From Vulcaniibacterium thermophilum (GTDB lineage: Bacteria > Pseudomonadota > Gammaproteobacteria > Xanthomonadales > Xanthomonadaceae), in NCBI RefSeq assembly GCF_007923255.1, contig NZ_VOHJ01000016.1, forward strand, positions 1-64,000: 64,000 nt of DNA, read 5' to 3'. The notes under the pieces are model-generated. The model was not told the origin of the DNA, did no database searches, and was given only the letters and a program-made list of their open reading frames with translations. Positions 35,740 through 45,297 of this stretch are shown one piece after another. The position numbers and the translations under genes are program-made. Position 1 is the first letter of the stretch. Each line of letters opens with the position of its first letter.

Positions 35740-37013
35740 ACGATCGCGATCCCTTGCGGGAGCGGCTGCCGCCCGACGTCGTGGTGGGCGGTGGCCTGCC
35801 GTGGAGCCGCTACCGCCAGTACCCCGTCTTCAGCCTGCCGTGGCTGCGCGGACGCACGCTGCTGTTCGCCGCGGTGATCGCGGCGATGGCGCTGCTGTCC
35901 GGCTTCGGCATCGGCTTCGTCGCGCGCGATTACCGCATCGGCGCGCTGGTGGCCGCCCACACGTTCGCCGCGTTCCTGCTGATGGCGGCGGCCGGACCTG
36001 CGCTGGCGACGTGGGTACGGCATCGCCGCTGGCCGCTGCGGCGCGAGCGCACCGGCGTGGTCGTGGCCGTGCTGCTGGGCATCGGCGCGAGTTTCTTCGC
36101 CGACGAATGGGCCTCGGCGTACATCGATCGCCAGGTCGAGGCGGCGTTGCCTGCGCGCGATGCGGGGCGCGTGGAGGTGCACTTCGGTGCGCCGCGCGGC
36201 GCCGCGCCGGGCGCGGCCGAGGTCCGCCGGCGGCCGCAGTCGGCGCCGCCGCTGGAGCGCGCGCTGGCGCTGAGCGTGAACGTGCTCGTACTGCTGGTGA
36301 TCTACGGCCTGTTCGGCGGCGGACTGGCGCTTCGCGCCTACTTCGGCGAACAGCGCCGCTGGGAGGACAGCCGACGCGATCGCGAACTGGCCGCACTGCG
36401 CGAACAGAAGCGCGGCGCCGAGCTGCGCCTCGGCGTCCTGCAGGCGCAGGTCGAGCCGCACTTCCTGTTCAACACCCTCGCCGCGGTGCGCGCGCTGGTC
36501 CGCGAGCGGCCGGCGCAGGCGGAGGAAACGCTCGACGCGCTGGTGGCCTACCTGCGCGCCAGCATTCCCCGCATGCGCGATCGCGTCGGCGTGCTCGACG
36601 GCACCCTCGGCGATCAGGTCGACCTGTGCGCGCACTATCTCGACGTGATGCGCGTGCGCACCGGCGGCCGCCTGCGCTACGCCATCGACGTCGTCGCACC
36701 GCTGCGCGCGCTGCCGTTTCCGCCGCTGCTGCTGATCACGCTGGTCGAGAACGCGGTGAAGCATGGCGTCGAACCCAAACCCGGGCCGGGCTGTGTCGAA
36801 CTGCAGGCCGAGCAGCGCGCTGGCCGGCTGCACGTGCGCGTGCTCGACGACGGCGTCGGGCTGCGGCCGGATGCACTGTCGACCGGGATGGGCCTGGCCA
36901 ACGTGCGCGAGCAGCTCGCCGCGCTGTACGGGGCGCGCGCTGCCCTGCGCCTGCGCAGGCGCGCGCCGCAGGGCACACTGGCGGAACTGGAGCTGCCGCT
37001 GGAGGGGGCATGA
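35736..37013 (+). CDS. LytS/YpdA-type sensor histidine kinase (His_kinase family)
   Basis: 425-residue membrane kinase. Four hydrophobic segments (about 43-62, 70-92, 108-123, 180-200), then a coiled coil. The His_kinase motif AQVEPHFLFNTLAAVRAL carries His242, and the ATPase N box is LITLVENAVKHGVEP. A GTG start overlaps the upstream hydrolase stop. No separate sensing domain is visible apart from the membrane region and a periplasmic loop at about 124-175. Confidence 0.9.
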   Translation: MNDRDPLRERLPPDVVVGGGLPWSRYRQYPVFSLPWLRGRTLLFAAVIAAMALLSGFGIGFVARDYRIGALVAAHTFAAFLLMAAAGPALATWVRHRRWPLRRERTGVVVAVLLGIGASFFADEWASAYIDRQVEAALPARDAGRVEVHFGAPRGAAPGAAEVRRRPQSAPPLERALALSVNVLVLLVIYGLFGGGLALRAYFGEQRRWEDSRRDRELAALREQKRGAELRLGVLQAQVEPHFLFNTLAAVRALVRERPAQAEETLDALVAYLRASIPRMRDRVGVLDGTLGDQVDLCAHYLDVMRVRTGGRLRYAIDVVAPLRALPFPPLLLITLVENAVKHGVEPKPGPGCVELQAEQRAGRLHVRVLDDGVGLRPDALSTGMGLANVREQLAALYGARAALRLRRRAPQGTLAELELPLEGA

Positions 37014-37759
37014 CCGCGGTTTCCGCCCTGATCGCCGAGGACGAGGCTCCGCAGCGGGAAGCGCTTCGCGCGATGCTGGCGGCGCTGTGGCCGCAGCTCG
37101 AGCTGCGCGTGTGCGAGGACGGCATCGCCGCGCTGGAAGCGGTGGCGGCATGGCGTCCGGCGGTCGCCTTCCTCGACGTCCGCATGCCCGGTGTGACCGG
37201 ACTGGACGTGGCGCGCGCGGTCGCCGGCTACGGCGGGCTGGTGGCGTTCACCACCGCCTACGAAGAACACGCCGTGCGCGCGTTCGAGGCCGGCGCGGTC
37301 GACTACGTGCTCAAGCCGGTGACCCGCGAGCGGCTGGCGCGGACCGTCGAGCGCCTGCGCGCGCGCCTGCAGTCCGGCGCGTCCGCGCCCGCCCTGGAGG
37401 CCCTGGAGGCGGCGCTGAAGCCGCGCGGCGAACGCCTGATCCGGTGGATCACCGCCAGCATCGGCGACAGCGTGCGCATGATCGGCATCGACGAGGTGAT
37501 CTACTTCCAGGCGCAGGACAAGTACGTGCGCGTGGTGACGCCCGAAGGCGAGGCGCCGATCCGGCGGCCGCTGCGCGAACTGCTCGACGGGCTCGACCCG
37601 GACGTGTTCTGGCAGGTGCACCGCGGCATCGTCGTGCGTGTGGCCTCGATCGAACGGGTCCGCAAGGACGAACTCGGCCGCCACGTTCTCCATCTGCGGG
37701 GGCGCGACGAGCGGTTGCCGGTCAGCAGCGCGTTCCTGCACCGTTTCCGCGGCATGTGA
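37010..37759 (+). CDS. LytTR-family response regulator
   Basis: 249-residue transcription regulator paired with the preceding kinase (ATGA overlap). The receiver domain carries E10/D11/E12 and phospho-acceptor D56 (VAFLDVRMP). The LytTR DNA-binding domain occupies about 145-249: DEVIYFQAQDKYVRVVT, WQVHRGIVV and LPVSSAFLHRFRG. It converges on the PEP-mutase-like gene with 2 bases between the stops. Confidence 0.92.
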   Translation: MTAVSALIAEDEAPQREALRAMLAALWPQLELRVCEDGIAALEAVAAWRPAVAFLDVRMPGVTGLDVARAVAGYGGLVAFTTAYEEHAVRAFEAGAVDYVLKPVTRERLARTVERLRARLQSGASAPALEALEAALKPRGERLIRWITASIGDSVRMIGIDEVIYFQAQDKYVRVVTPEGEAPIRRPLRELLDGLDPDVFWQVHRGIVVRVASIERVRKDELGRHVLHLRGRDERLPVSSAFLHRFRGM

Positions 37760-37761
37760 GG

Positions 37762-38553
37762 TCAGGCGAACAACCCGTTGAGCGTGGCGAAATCCAGCCC
37801 CGGCTCGAACAGCGGCGCCGGATCGCCGCCCAGCCAGGCGGCGGCGGCCCGCTGCGCGGCGGTGTAGGCGCGGTAGAACAGCCACGGGCCGAGGCTGATC
37901 CGGCACACGCCGGCGGCGTGCAGCGCGTCGATCGACGCCATGCCCGGGCGCGCCATGACGTTCAGCCGCAGGGCCACCGCCTGCGCGATCGCGCGGGCCG
38001 CTTCGGCGTCCAGCAGACCCGGCACGAAGCCGCCGTCGGCGCCCGCCTCGCGATAGCGATGCAGCCGCGCGGCCGTCTCGCGCACCGCCGCGTCGCCCTC
38101 GGCCAGTCCGCGCAGGTACACGTCGGTGCGCGCATTGACGAACAGCGGCGTTGCGCGCAGGCGCGCGCGGATGGCGCGGATCTTCGCCGCCAGACGTTCC
38201 GGATCGCCGCTGCCGTCCTCCAGGTTGATGCCGACCGCGCCGGCGTGCGCGACCGCCTCCGCCAGCGCCGCCACCGCCTCCGGATCGTCGCTGTAGCCGT
38301 CCTCGATGTCGGCGGTCACCGGCACGCGCACCACGCGCACGATGTCGGCCAACGAGGACAGCAGCGCCTCGCGCGGCAGCGCGCCGCCGTCGGCATATCC
38401 GCGCGACCACGCCACCGCGGCGCTGCTGGTGGCGATCGCGGGGGCGCCGGCCTCCTGCAGCAGGCGCGCGCTCGCGGCGTCCCAGGCGTTGGCCAGCAGC
38501 AGCGGGCGTGGGCCTTCGTGCAGTTCGGCGAAGCGGGCGTGCAGTGCGGACAT
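37762..38553 (-). CDS. Isocitrate lyase/PEP mutase family protein
   Basis: 263-residue alpha/beta-barrel enzyme. Seen motifs are NAWDAASARLLQEAGAPAI near the N-terminus, the Mg-binding ADIEDGYSDD and the GINLEDGSG segment. The family includes carboxyvinyl-phosphonate phosphorylmutase, 2-methylisocitrate lyase and oxaloacetate decarboxylase. The Cys of the isocitrate lyase KKCGH motif is not evident, so it is probably a PEP-mutase-type or decarboxylase-type paralogue. Substrate unknown. It lies upstream of the ogt-ada genes in the opposite half of the locus. Confidence 0.85.
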   Translation of the reverse strand: MSALHARFAELHEGPRPLLLANAWDAASARLLQEAGAPAIATSSAAVAWSRGYADGGALPREALLSSLADIVRVVRVPVTADIEDGYSDDPEAVAALAEAVAHAGAVGINLEDGSGDPERLAAKIRAIRARLRATPLFVNARTDVYLRGLAEGDAAVRETAARLHRYREAGADGGFVPGLLDAEAARAIAQAVALRLNVMARPGMASIDALHAAGVCRISLGPWLFYRAYTAAQRAAAAWLGGDPAPLFEPGLDFATLNGLFA

Positions 38554-38619
38554 GAAGAGCTCCCTGAGGTGTCGAAGAGGGACGCGGCGTCGGACGCGAC
38601 GCTCGCGTGTGTGCCTGGT

Positions 38620-39120
38620 TCACCCGAACAGGCCCGCCGCGCGCGGCAGCGCGCCTTCCAGTTCGAGCAGGAAACGCTTCACCGGCAACCCGCCGCCGAA
38701 GCCGGTGAGGCTGCCGTCGCTGCCGATCACGCGATGGCACGGCAACACGATCGGCAGCGGGTTGCGGCCGTTCGCGGCGCCGACCGCGCGCGTGGCGCTG
38801 GGCCGTCCGACCGCCTGCGCGAGCCGCGCGTAGCTCCACGTCTCGCCGTAGCCGATCCGCGCCAGCGTGCGCCACACCTGCACCTGGAACGGCGTGCCCT
38901 GCGGCGCGAGCGGCAGCTCGAACGCGCGGCGCGCGCCGGCGAAGTATTCGCGCAACTGCGCTTCCGCCGCGTCCAGCAGGGGATGATCGCCCTCGCGCCA
39001 GTCGGCGCCGCGCCGGTGCGCATGGCGCGGCGCGTCGAACTCGATCAGGCGCAGGCCGTCGTCGCCTGCGGCCAGCAGCAGCGGGCCGACCGGGCTTGCG
39101 AGCGTGCGGTGGACGATCAT
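38620..39120 (-). CDS. ogt: Methylated-DNA-protein-cysteine methyltransferase
   Basis: 166-residue suicide enzyme that takes the methyl group from O6-methylguanine. The active site is [20 protein letters not shown] with acceptor Cys128; the helix-turn-helix is [20 protein letters not shown]. It starts within the stop of the upstream ada-alkA gene (ATGA), so both are made from one message, a small alkylation-repair operon. Confidence 0.95.
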   Translation of the reverse strand: MIVHRTLASPVGPLLLAAGDDGLRLIEFDAPRHAHRRGADWREGDHPLLDAAEAQLREYFAGARRAFELPLAPQGTPFQVQVWRTLARIGYGETWSYARLAQAVGRPSATRAVGAANGRNPLPIVLPCHRVIGSDGSLTGFGGGLPVKRFLLELEGALPRAAGLFG

Positions 39121-40613
39121 GCCGGGCTCCGCTTGCGGTCGCGTTGCAGCAGCGTGTTCTGGCGCCAGAGCTGGATCACCGCATACGCGCGCCACGGCCG
39201 CCACTCCGCCGCTTCCGCTTCCGCCGCGCGCGCGGTGCCGCCGAGCGCGCGCTTGAGCACCAGATCGTCGGCCGGAAACGCGTCCGGATGGCCGAGCGCG
39301 CGCAGCGCCATGTAGTGCGCGGTCCACGGCCCGATCCCGGGTAGCGCCACCCAGCGCGCGACGAAGTCCTCCAGCGTGCGCTCGGCACGGAAATCGGCGC
39401 GCCCCTCCAGCAACGCGCGGGCGACCTCGCGCACGGTGGCGGCGCGCGTGCGGGTGAGGCCGATCGCGGTGAGATCGGCATCGGCCAGCGTGTCCGGCGT
39501 GGCGAACAGATGCGTGAGGCCGGGCGCGAAGGCGGACGGAAGGCGCGCGCCGAAACGCTCGGCGATGCGCGCGGCGAACGTGCGCGCGGCCGGTACGCTG
39601 ACCTGCTGTCCGAGGATCGCGCGCACGGCGATCTCGAAGCCGTCCCAGCCGCTCGGGATGCGCAGTCCCGGTCGCCGCCGCACCAGCGCGCGCAGCGTCG
39701 GATGCACCGACAGCGCATCGCCGATCGCATGCGGATCGGCGTCCAGATCGAACATGCGCCGCACGCGGTTCACGGTGTCGAGCAGACGCACGGCGGGTAC
39801 GCCATGCAGTTCCAGCCGCAATGCCGGCTCCTCGCCCGGCCATGCGCTCACCCGCAGCCAGCCGGGCGCGTCGCTGCTGCCGATCGCGCGCAGATAGGCA
39901 TCGCCGGAGACATGCTCCACGCCGGGCAGCGCGCGGCCGTGCAGGAAGTCGAGCATCGCCGCGAAGTCGTACGGCGGCCGGTAGCCGAGGCGCAGCGTCA
40001 GCGTATCGCCGCTCGCGGCAGGTTCGCGCTTGCGCAGATCGCGCGGCGCCATGCGGTAGGCCGCCTGGAACGCATCGTTGAAGCGCCGCACGCTGCCGAA
40101 CCCCGCCGCCAGCGCGATCGCGGTGATCGGCAGCGCGGTTTCGGTAAGAAGCTGCTTGGCGAACAGCAGGCGTCGCGTGCCGTGCACCTGGCTCGGCGCG
40201 GCGCCGAGATGCTCGACGAACAGCCGGCGCAGATGGCGCTCGCCCACGTGCAGTTGCGCGGCCAGCGAAGCCAGCGGCTTCTCCGCCAGCGCGCCGGCGT
40301 CGATCAGCGCCAGCGCGCGCGCCACGATCGCATCGCCGCGCCGCCAGCTTCCGTTTTCCGGCGACAGTTCCGGGCGGCAGCGCAGGCACGGCCGGAACCC
40401 CGCCGCTTCCGCGGCGGCGGCGTTCGCGAAGTAGACGACGTTCGCGGCCTTCGGCGCCGGTGCCGGGCAGACCGGGCGGCAGTAGATGCCGGTGCTGGTG
40501 ACCGCGGTGAAGAAGCGTCCGTCGAAACGCGCATCGCGGCTCAGCCGCGCCTGTTCGCACACCCGCGGATCGGGCAGGGCGAGCGGGGCATCGGGCTGCA
40601 GCGCGGCATTCAT
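39117..40613 (-). CDS. Ada/AraC-AlkA fusion: DNA-3-methyladenine glycosylase II with regulator domains
   Basis: 498-residue three-part protein. The N-terminal Ada zinc domain has four cysteines (C45, C49, C76, C79). AraC-type helix-turn-helix at about 95-195: [21 protein letters not shown] and [19 protein letters not shown]. The AlkA domain, about 200-490, has [17 protein letters not shown], Hh[18 protein letters not shown] and catalytic D450 in [12 protein letters not shown]. It probably senses methylphosphotriesters through the Ada part and excises alkylated bases. The separate Ada methyltransferase role is supplied by ogt downstream. Confidence 0.92.
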   Translation of the reverse strand: MNAALQPDAPLALPDPRVCEQARLSRDARFDGRFFTAVTSTGIYCRPVCPAPAPKAANVVYFANAAAAEAAGFRPCLRCRPELSPENGSWRRGDAIVARALALIDAGALAEKPLASLAAQLHVGERHLRRLFVEHLGAAPSQVHGTRRLLFAKQLLTETALPITAIALAAGFGSVRRFNDAFQAAYRMAPRDLRKREPAASGDTLTLRLGYRPPYDFAAMLDFLHGRALPGVEHVSGDAYLRAIGSSDAPGWLRVSAWPGEEPALRLELHGVPAVRLLDTVNRVRRMFDLDADPHAIGDALSVHPTLRALVRRRPGLRIPSGWDGFEIAVRAILGQQVSVPAARTFAARIAERFGARLPSAFAPGLTHLFATPDTLADADLTAIGLTRTRAATVREVARALLEGRADFRAERTLEDFVARWVALPGIGPWTAHYMALRALGHPDAFPADDLVLKRALGGTARAAEAEAAEWRPWRAYAVIQLWRQNTLLQRDRKRSPA

Positions 40614-40923
40614 GGGGGCAGGCTAGCACCGCCCGTTCGCGCGGACTGGCCGGATTCGGACATCGATGCGGGGCGCCGCCGCTGCGTGAAGACCCGCTGC
40701 GCCGGAACCATGGGAACGTGTCGGGTTGGACGTCGGGGCAGTGCCGGAGCCACCGCGCATCGTTCCCGCGATCCTTCGGCAGGCTCAGGTCCCTCCACAG
40801 GCTCAGGATGAGCGAAGCGACGGGAACCCACGGACTTCGTACCGCGCAGCTTCGGCTGGCCTCCTCACGCCCATGCGGCCAGAGGCAGCAAGCGCAGGCG
40901 CCTCATCCGCGAAGGCCGCCCGC
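40614..40923. other. Intergenic region with CTTCGACAGGCTCAGG-type repeats
   Basis: 310 bases without a supportable gene. 40772-40820 has CCTTCGGCAGGCTCAGG followed by CCACAGGCTCAGGATGAGCG, two partial copies of an element also seen at 43288-43312, 43348-43376 and 61197-61275. The promoter of the ada-alkA operon probably lies at the left end. Confidence 0.6.
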
Positions 40924-42165
40924 TCAGCCGTTGTCCGCCAGCGCCGGCAGCAGCGGCGCGATCGATCCATCGTTCGGCGCTTCGCGCACCCCCAGCAGCC
41001 GCGCCAGCAACGGATACACGTGCACGTTGTCGAACGCCGGCAGCACCGCGCCGCGGCGGAACGCGGGTCCGTGCGCGACGAACAGCGCGCGCATCGACGG
41101 CAGCGCCGGGTCGTAGCCGTGCGAACCGCGCGTGCGGTTCGGCCGCCGCGCGATCGCCTCGCGCGGTTTCGCGTCCCAGCCTTCGTCCATCTGGCAGACG
41201 ATGGCCGGCACGCGCGGATGGCGGCCGTAATGCCAGCGCGCCGGCAGCTCGTGCTTGCGCCAACACTGGTAATGCGCGTGGCGGCCGAGCAGTCGCCGTT
41301 CCGCCGCCGCCTCGCGGCCGGGGCGCGGCGCGAAACCCACCGACTGGCCGTCGGTCACCGGCTCGGCGTCCTCGAACGACACCATGTCCTCCAGCGCCAC
41401 CACCTGACCCGGCGGGACGGCGGCCATGCCGTGGTCCGACACGATCACCAGATTCACCGCATCCAGCTGCCCGCGTGCGCGCAGCGTGTCGGCCAACCGG
41501 CCGATCGCGCGGTCCAGCCGGGCCAGCATCGCGTGCGCTTCGTGCGAATCCGGGCCGAACTCGTGCGCGGTCTTGTCGAGCTGCTCGAAATACAGCGTCA
41601 CCAGCCGTGGCCGCGTCGCTTCCGGCTCGGCCAGCCAGCCGAGCACGCGGTCGACGCGGACGTCGATCGGCACGTCATAGCTGAACTCGTACCACCGCTG
41701 CGGCTGCACACCGCCGATCTTCGCCTCGCTGCCGGGCCAGAACATGGTCGCGGTGGGCATGCCGGCCTTCTCCGCGGCGACCCAGATCGGCTCGCCGCCC
41801 CACCAGGCGGCATTCGCCACCGCCTCGCGATCGTGCAGCGAAAAGCGCCCCAACTGCGGGTCGCGCATGGTGTTCTGCACCAGCCCGTGGCGGTCCGGAC
41901 GCAGTCCGGTCACCAGCGTGTAGTGGTTGGGGAACGTCAGCGACGGATACGACGGCGTCATCCCCTGCGCGCGCACGCCGGCGCGGGCGAGGCGGTACAG
42001 GTGGGGCGTCCGCTCCGGCGTGAGGTCATCGGCGCGGAAGCCGTCCACCGAGATCAGCACGACCGGCACGCGGGCGGCCGGCGACGGGCGGGGCGTCGCG
42101 GTCGAGCAGGCGACGAGCAGGCAGGCGAGCAGAGCGGCGAAGGCCGCAGCGATCGATCGGGACAT
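40924..42165 (-). CDS. Nucleotide pyrophosphatase/phosphodiesterase (alkaline phosphatase superfamily) lipoprotein
   Basis: 413-residue exported hydrolase closely resembling the Xanthomonas NPP enzyme. The lipobox LLVACST places the acylated Cys at 20. Metal and catalytic residues: D41 in LISVDGFRAD, nucleophile T77 in YPSLTFPNHYTLVTG, the second-metal segment LYFEQLDKTAHEFGPDSH, then VIVSDHGMAAV, with the final His in RGSHGYDP. It would hydrolyse nucleotide phosphodiesters or pyrophosphates in the periplasm. Confidence 0.92.
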   Translation of the reverse strand: MSRSIAAAFAALLACLLVACSTATPRPSPAARVPVVLISVDGFRADDLTPERTPHLYRLARAGVRAQGMTPSYPSLTFPNHYTLVTGLRPDRHGLVQNTMRDPQLGRFSLHDREAVANAAWWGGEPIWVAAEKAGMPTATMFWPGSEAKIGGVQPQRWYEFSYDVPIDVRVDRVLGWLAEPEATRPRLVTLYFEQLDKTAHEFGPDSHEAHAMLARLDRAIGRLADTLRARGQLDAVNLVIVSDHGMAAVPPGQVVALEDMVSFEDAEPVTDGQSVGFAPRPGREAAAERRLLGRHAHYQCWRKHELPARWHYGRHPRVPAIVCQMDEGWDAKPREAIARRPNRTRGSHGYDPALPSMRALFVAHGPAFRRGAVLPAFDNVHVYPLLARLLGVREAPNDGSIAPLLPALADNG

Positions 42166-42308
42166 GCCCGGATGATAGCCAGCCGGGTCGACGCCGGCTT
42201 TGCATCGCGCGGCCGCTGCGCTCGGGCCAACGCGCCGCGGCGTGACTTCCGGCCCTGCCTGCCGCAGCCGCGCGCGCCAACACTGCGGATCCGCTCCGGA
42301 GTCCCGCC

Positions 42309-42845
42309 ATGTCCGTCCGCCTTGCCCTCGCGCTCGTCCTGTCCGCGATCGCCGCGCCCGCCGCGGCGCAGCAGGCCGCGCCGCCGCCGAAGCTCACCGC
42401 CGAGGAATGCGCGGTGTGGGCGCGCGAACTCGGCTTCGCCCGCGCACTCGCCGAGCACGACGCCGCCGCGTTCGCCGGACACCTGCACGAAGGCGCCGCG
42501 TTCGGCGTCAAGCAGCCGCAGCCGCAGCGCGGCCGCGAGGCGATCGCCCTCGCGTGGGCTCCGCTGATCGAAGGCAAGACCATCCGGCTGGAGTGGTACC
42601 CGACCATGGTCGTGATCGGCGGCGAGCCGGACATCGCCATGTCCACCGGGCCCGCGCTCTACGAGGACCTGCGCCCCGGCGCCAACCCGCGCTACCGGCT
42701 GGGCGGTTTCCAGTCGGTCTGGAAGCGCGGCGAGGACGGCGTCTGGCGCGTGCTGTTCGACGATGGCCCCCGCCCGCAGCCGGCCGACGAGGCCGCCGCC
42801 GCCGCGTTCCGCGCCCACCGCCGTGAGGCCTGCCCGCAAGGCTGA
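42309..42845 (+). CDS. Exported nuclear-transport-factor-2 (SnoaL/DUF4440-like) family protein
   Basis: 178-residue protein with signal peptide (LALALVLSAIAAPAAA) and a single NTF2-like alpha+beta domain: FARALAEHDAAAFAGHLHEG, then GREAIALAWAPLI and GFQSVWKRGEDGVWRVLFDDG. These folds are often ligand-binding or small isomerase-like. The C-terminus is Ala/Arg-rich. No operon partner is obvious; the next small secreted gene lies 101 bases downstream on the same strand. Confidence 0.75.
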   Translation: MSVRLALALVLSAIAAPAAAQQAAPPPKLTAEECAVWARELGFARALAEHDAAAFAGHLHEGAAFGVKQPQPQRGREAIALAWAPLIEGKTIRLEWYPTMVVIGGEPDIAMSTGPALYEDLRPGANPRYRLGGFQSVWKRGEDGVWRVLFDDGPRPQPADEAAAAAFRAHRREACPQG

Positions 42846-42946
42846 CGACGTCCTGAACCGCCGCGCATCCGCCCGCGTGCGGGCCCATGCGCGCGCGCAA
42901 CGGCGGGTGTACGGTGGCCGCGCGAATCCCGCCCGAGGTGACGACC

Positions 42947-43261
42947 ATGACCCGCCCGCTTCCGCATCTTCTCGTGCTTGCGCTGGGCCTTGCGGCCGCG
43001 TCCGCCGCGGTCGCGGCCGAGCCGCCCGAGCCCGCCGCCGCGCCCGAGGCCGAAGCCGGGCGCGCGGTCGAACAGGACCGCGACGTCGACCGCAATTGCC
43101 TGCGCCACACCGGCTCGCTGCTGCTGCACAGCCGCCGCGCGCGCGCTGAGAAGCGCTGCGCGCCCGCGTTCGGCCGCGTCTACACCCAGGACGATCTGCG
43201 CATGACCGGCGCGGTGGACATCGCCGACGCGCTGCGACGGCTCGATCCGGCGATCCGCTGA
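42947..43261 (+). CDS. Small secreted protein of unknown function
   Basis: 104-residue protein with a signal peptide ([16 protein letters not shown]) and an acidic Pro/Ala-rich linker. A compact C-terminal part contains two Cys (NCLRHTGS and [11 protein letters not shown]) that may form a disulphide. The final [20 protein letters not shown] resembles the start of a TonB plug (an xYTxxDLxxTGxxDxxxAL pattern), but no barrel follows. I recall similar short proteins in Xanthomonadales. Function unknown. Confidence 0.7.
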   Translation: MTRPLPHLLVLALGLAAASAAVAAEPPEPAAAPEAEAGRAVEQDRDVDRNCLRHTGSLLLHSRRARAEKRCAPAFGRVYTQDDLRMTGAVDIADALRRLDPAIR

Positions 43262-43554
43262 GCACGCCGCAGAAGCTCCGCTCTGCCGAGCGTCGAGCCT
43301 GTCGAAGGGGCGAGGAGCGGGCGGCCACCGCTGCCGCCCGTCCACCGTTCGCGCCGAGCCCGTCGACGGGCGAACCCCGCGACTTCTCACCCGCTCGCCC
43401 TCGGCTGGCCGAAGGGCGAATCCCACGATCCCGCACGCCACCCGTGGTTCGACGGGAAGGGCCCTGCTCCTCCTCGTCCACCCCCGGGGCCCACCACACC
43501 CCCGCGCCCGCGGCGATAATCGCGGCATCCCCTTTGCAGCACAGGACCGAGCCG
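43262..43554. other. Intergenic region upstream of hutU with repeats
   Basis: 293 bases. Elements of the CGTCGAGCCTGTCGAAGG type lie at 43288-43312 and a variant GAGCCCGTCGACGGGC palindrome at 43348-43376. The last ~150 bases should contain the hutU promoter; I see no convincing -10/-35 pair. Confidence 0.55.
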
Positions 43555-45231
43555 ATGCCCACCCGCGTCGACCCCTCCCGCGTCATCCGCGCGCCGCGCG
43601 GCGCCGAAAGGACCTGCAAGTCGTGGCTCACCGAAGCCGCGTATCGCATGATCCAGAACAACCTCGACCCCGAGGTCGCCGAGAACCCGGCCGAGCTCGT
43701 GGTCTACGGCGGCATCGGCCGCGCCGCGCGCGACTGGGAATGCTTCGACGCCATCCTGAAGTCGCTGCGCGAGTTGAACGACGACGAGACGCTGCTGATC
43801 CAGTCCGGCAAGCCGGTCGGCATCTTCCCCACGCACCCCGACGCGCCGCGCGTGCTGCTGGCCAACTCCAACCTGGTGCCGCACTGGGCCACCTGGGAGC
43901 ACTTCAACGAGCTCGACCGCAAGGGCCTGATGATGTACGGCCAGATGACCGCGGGCTCGTGGATCTACATCGGCTCGCAGGGCATCGTGCAGGGCACCTA
44001 CGAGACGTTCGTCGAGATGGGCCGCCAGCATTACGGCGGCGATCTCACCGGCAGGTGGATCCTCACCGCGGGCCTCGGCGGCATGGGCGGCGCGCAGCCG
44101 CTGGCCGCGTCGCTCGCCGGCGCGTGCAGCCTCACCATCGAATGCCAGCAGAGCCGCATCGACTTCCGCCTGCGCACGCGCTACGTCGACGAGCAGGCCA
44201 CCGACCTCGACGACGCGCTCGCGCGCATCGCCAAGTACACGAAGGCGGGGCAGGCCAAGTCGATCGCGCTGCTCGGCAACGCCGCCGAAGTGCTGCCGGA
44301 ACTCGTGCGCCGCGGCGTGCGCCCGGATGCGGTCACCGACCAGACCAGCGCGCACGATCCCGTGCATGGCTACCTGCCGGTCGGCTGGACGGTGGAGCAG
44401 TGGCTCGCCGAGCAGAAGGCGAACCCCGAGCGCGTGCGCGATGCCGCCAAGCGGTCGATGCGCGTGCACGTCGAAGCCATGCTCGCGTTCAAGGCGATGG
44501 GCGTGCCGGTGTTCGACTACGGCAACAACATCCGCCAGATGGCGTTCGACGAAGGCTGCCGCAACGCGTTCGACTTCCCCGGCTTCGTGCCCGCCTACGT
44601 GCGCCCGCTGTTCTGCCGCGGCATCGGCCCGTTCCGCTGGGTCGCGCTGTCCGGCGATCCGGAGGACATCTACAGGACCGACGCCAAGGTGAAGGAGCTG
44701 ATCCCCGACGATCCGCACCTGCACCGCTGGCTCGACATGGCGCGCGAGCGCATCGCGTTCCAGGGCCTGCCCGCGCGCATCTGCTGGGTCGGCCTCGGCC
44801 AGCGCCACAAGCTCGCGCTCGCGTTCAACGAGATGGTGCGCAACGGCGAACTGAAGGCGCCCATCGTGATCGGCCGCGACCACCTCGATTCCGGCAGCGT
44901 CGCCTCGCCGAACCGCGAGACCGAGGCGATGAAGGACGGCTCGGATGCGGTCAGCGACTGGCCGCTGCTCAACGCCATGCTCAACGTCGCCGGCGGGGCG
45001 ACGTGGGTGAGCCTGCACCACGGCGGTGGCGTCGGCATGGGCTACAGCCAGCACAGCGGCGTGGTCATCGTCTGCGACGGCAGCGACGCCGCCGACCGCC
45101 GTCTTGCGCGCGTGCTGTGGAACGACCCCGGCACCGGCGTGATGCGGCACGCCGATGCGGGCTACGAGATCGCGCAGCGGTGCGCGAAAGAGCAGGGGCT
45201 GAAGTTGCCGATGATCGAGGTTGACGGATAA
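43555..45231 (+). CDS. hutU: Urocanate hydratase
   Basis: 558-residue NAD-dependent enzyme of histidine degradation, making imidazolonepropionate from urocanate. Recognised from [68 protein letters not shown] and [20 protein letters not shown] (catalytic Cys). The ATG at 43555 is chosen because earlier in-frame codons lack homology. hutH and hutG are not nearby, and hutI/hutF lie about 10 kb upstream. Confidence 0.96.
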   Translation: MPTRVDPSRVIRAPRGAERTCKSWLTEAAYRMIQNNLDPEVAENPAELVVYGGIGRAARDWECFDAILKSLRELNDDETLLIQSGKPVGIFPTHPDAPRVLLANSNLVPHWATWEHFNELDRKGLMMYGQMTAGSWIYIGSQGIVQGTYETFVEMGRQHYGGDLTGRWILTAGLGGMGGAQPLAASLAGACSLTIECQQSRIDFRLRTRYVDEQATDLDDALARIAKYTKAGQAKSIALLGNAAEVLPELVRRGVRPDAVTDQTSAHDPVHGYLPVGWTVEQWLAEQKANPERVRDAAKRSMRVHVEAMLAFKAMGVPVFDYGNNIRQMAFDEGCRNAFDFPGFVPAYVRPLFCRGIGPFRWVALSGDPEDIYRTDAKVKELIPDDPHLHRWLDMARERIAFQGLPARICWVGLGQRHKLALAFNEMVRNGELKAPIVIGRDHLDSGSVASPNRETEAMKDGSDAVSDWPLLNAMLNVAGGATWVSLHHGGGVGMGYSQHSGVVIVCDGSDAADRRLARVLWNDPGTGVMRHADAGYEIAQRCAKEQGLKLPMIEVDG

Positions 45232-45297
45232 GACGCACTCCGCGCATCCCGCAATATATGGTATGACCGCTTAATTCGCCGGCTACCTGAGGTCGAC

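Noticed and set aside
45232-45297. Promoter of the ATPase/TOPRIM module
   Set aside because: An AT-rich patch (AATATATGGTATG near 45253-45265) could be a -10 region, and TTGACG occurs at 45221, but the spacing of about 28 bases does not fit a sigma-70 promoter.
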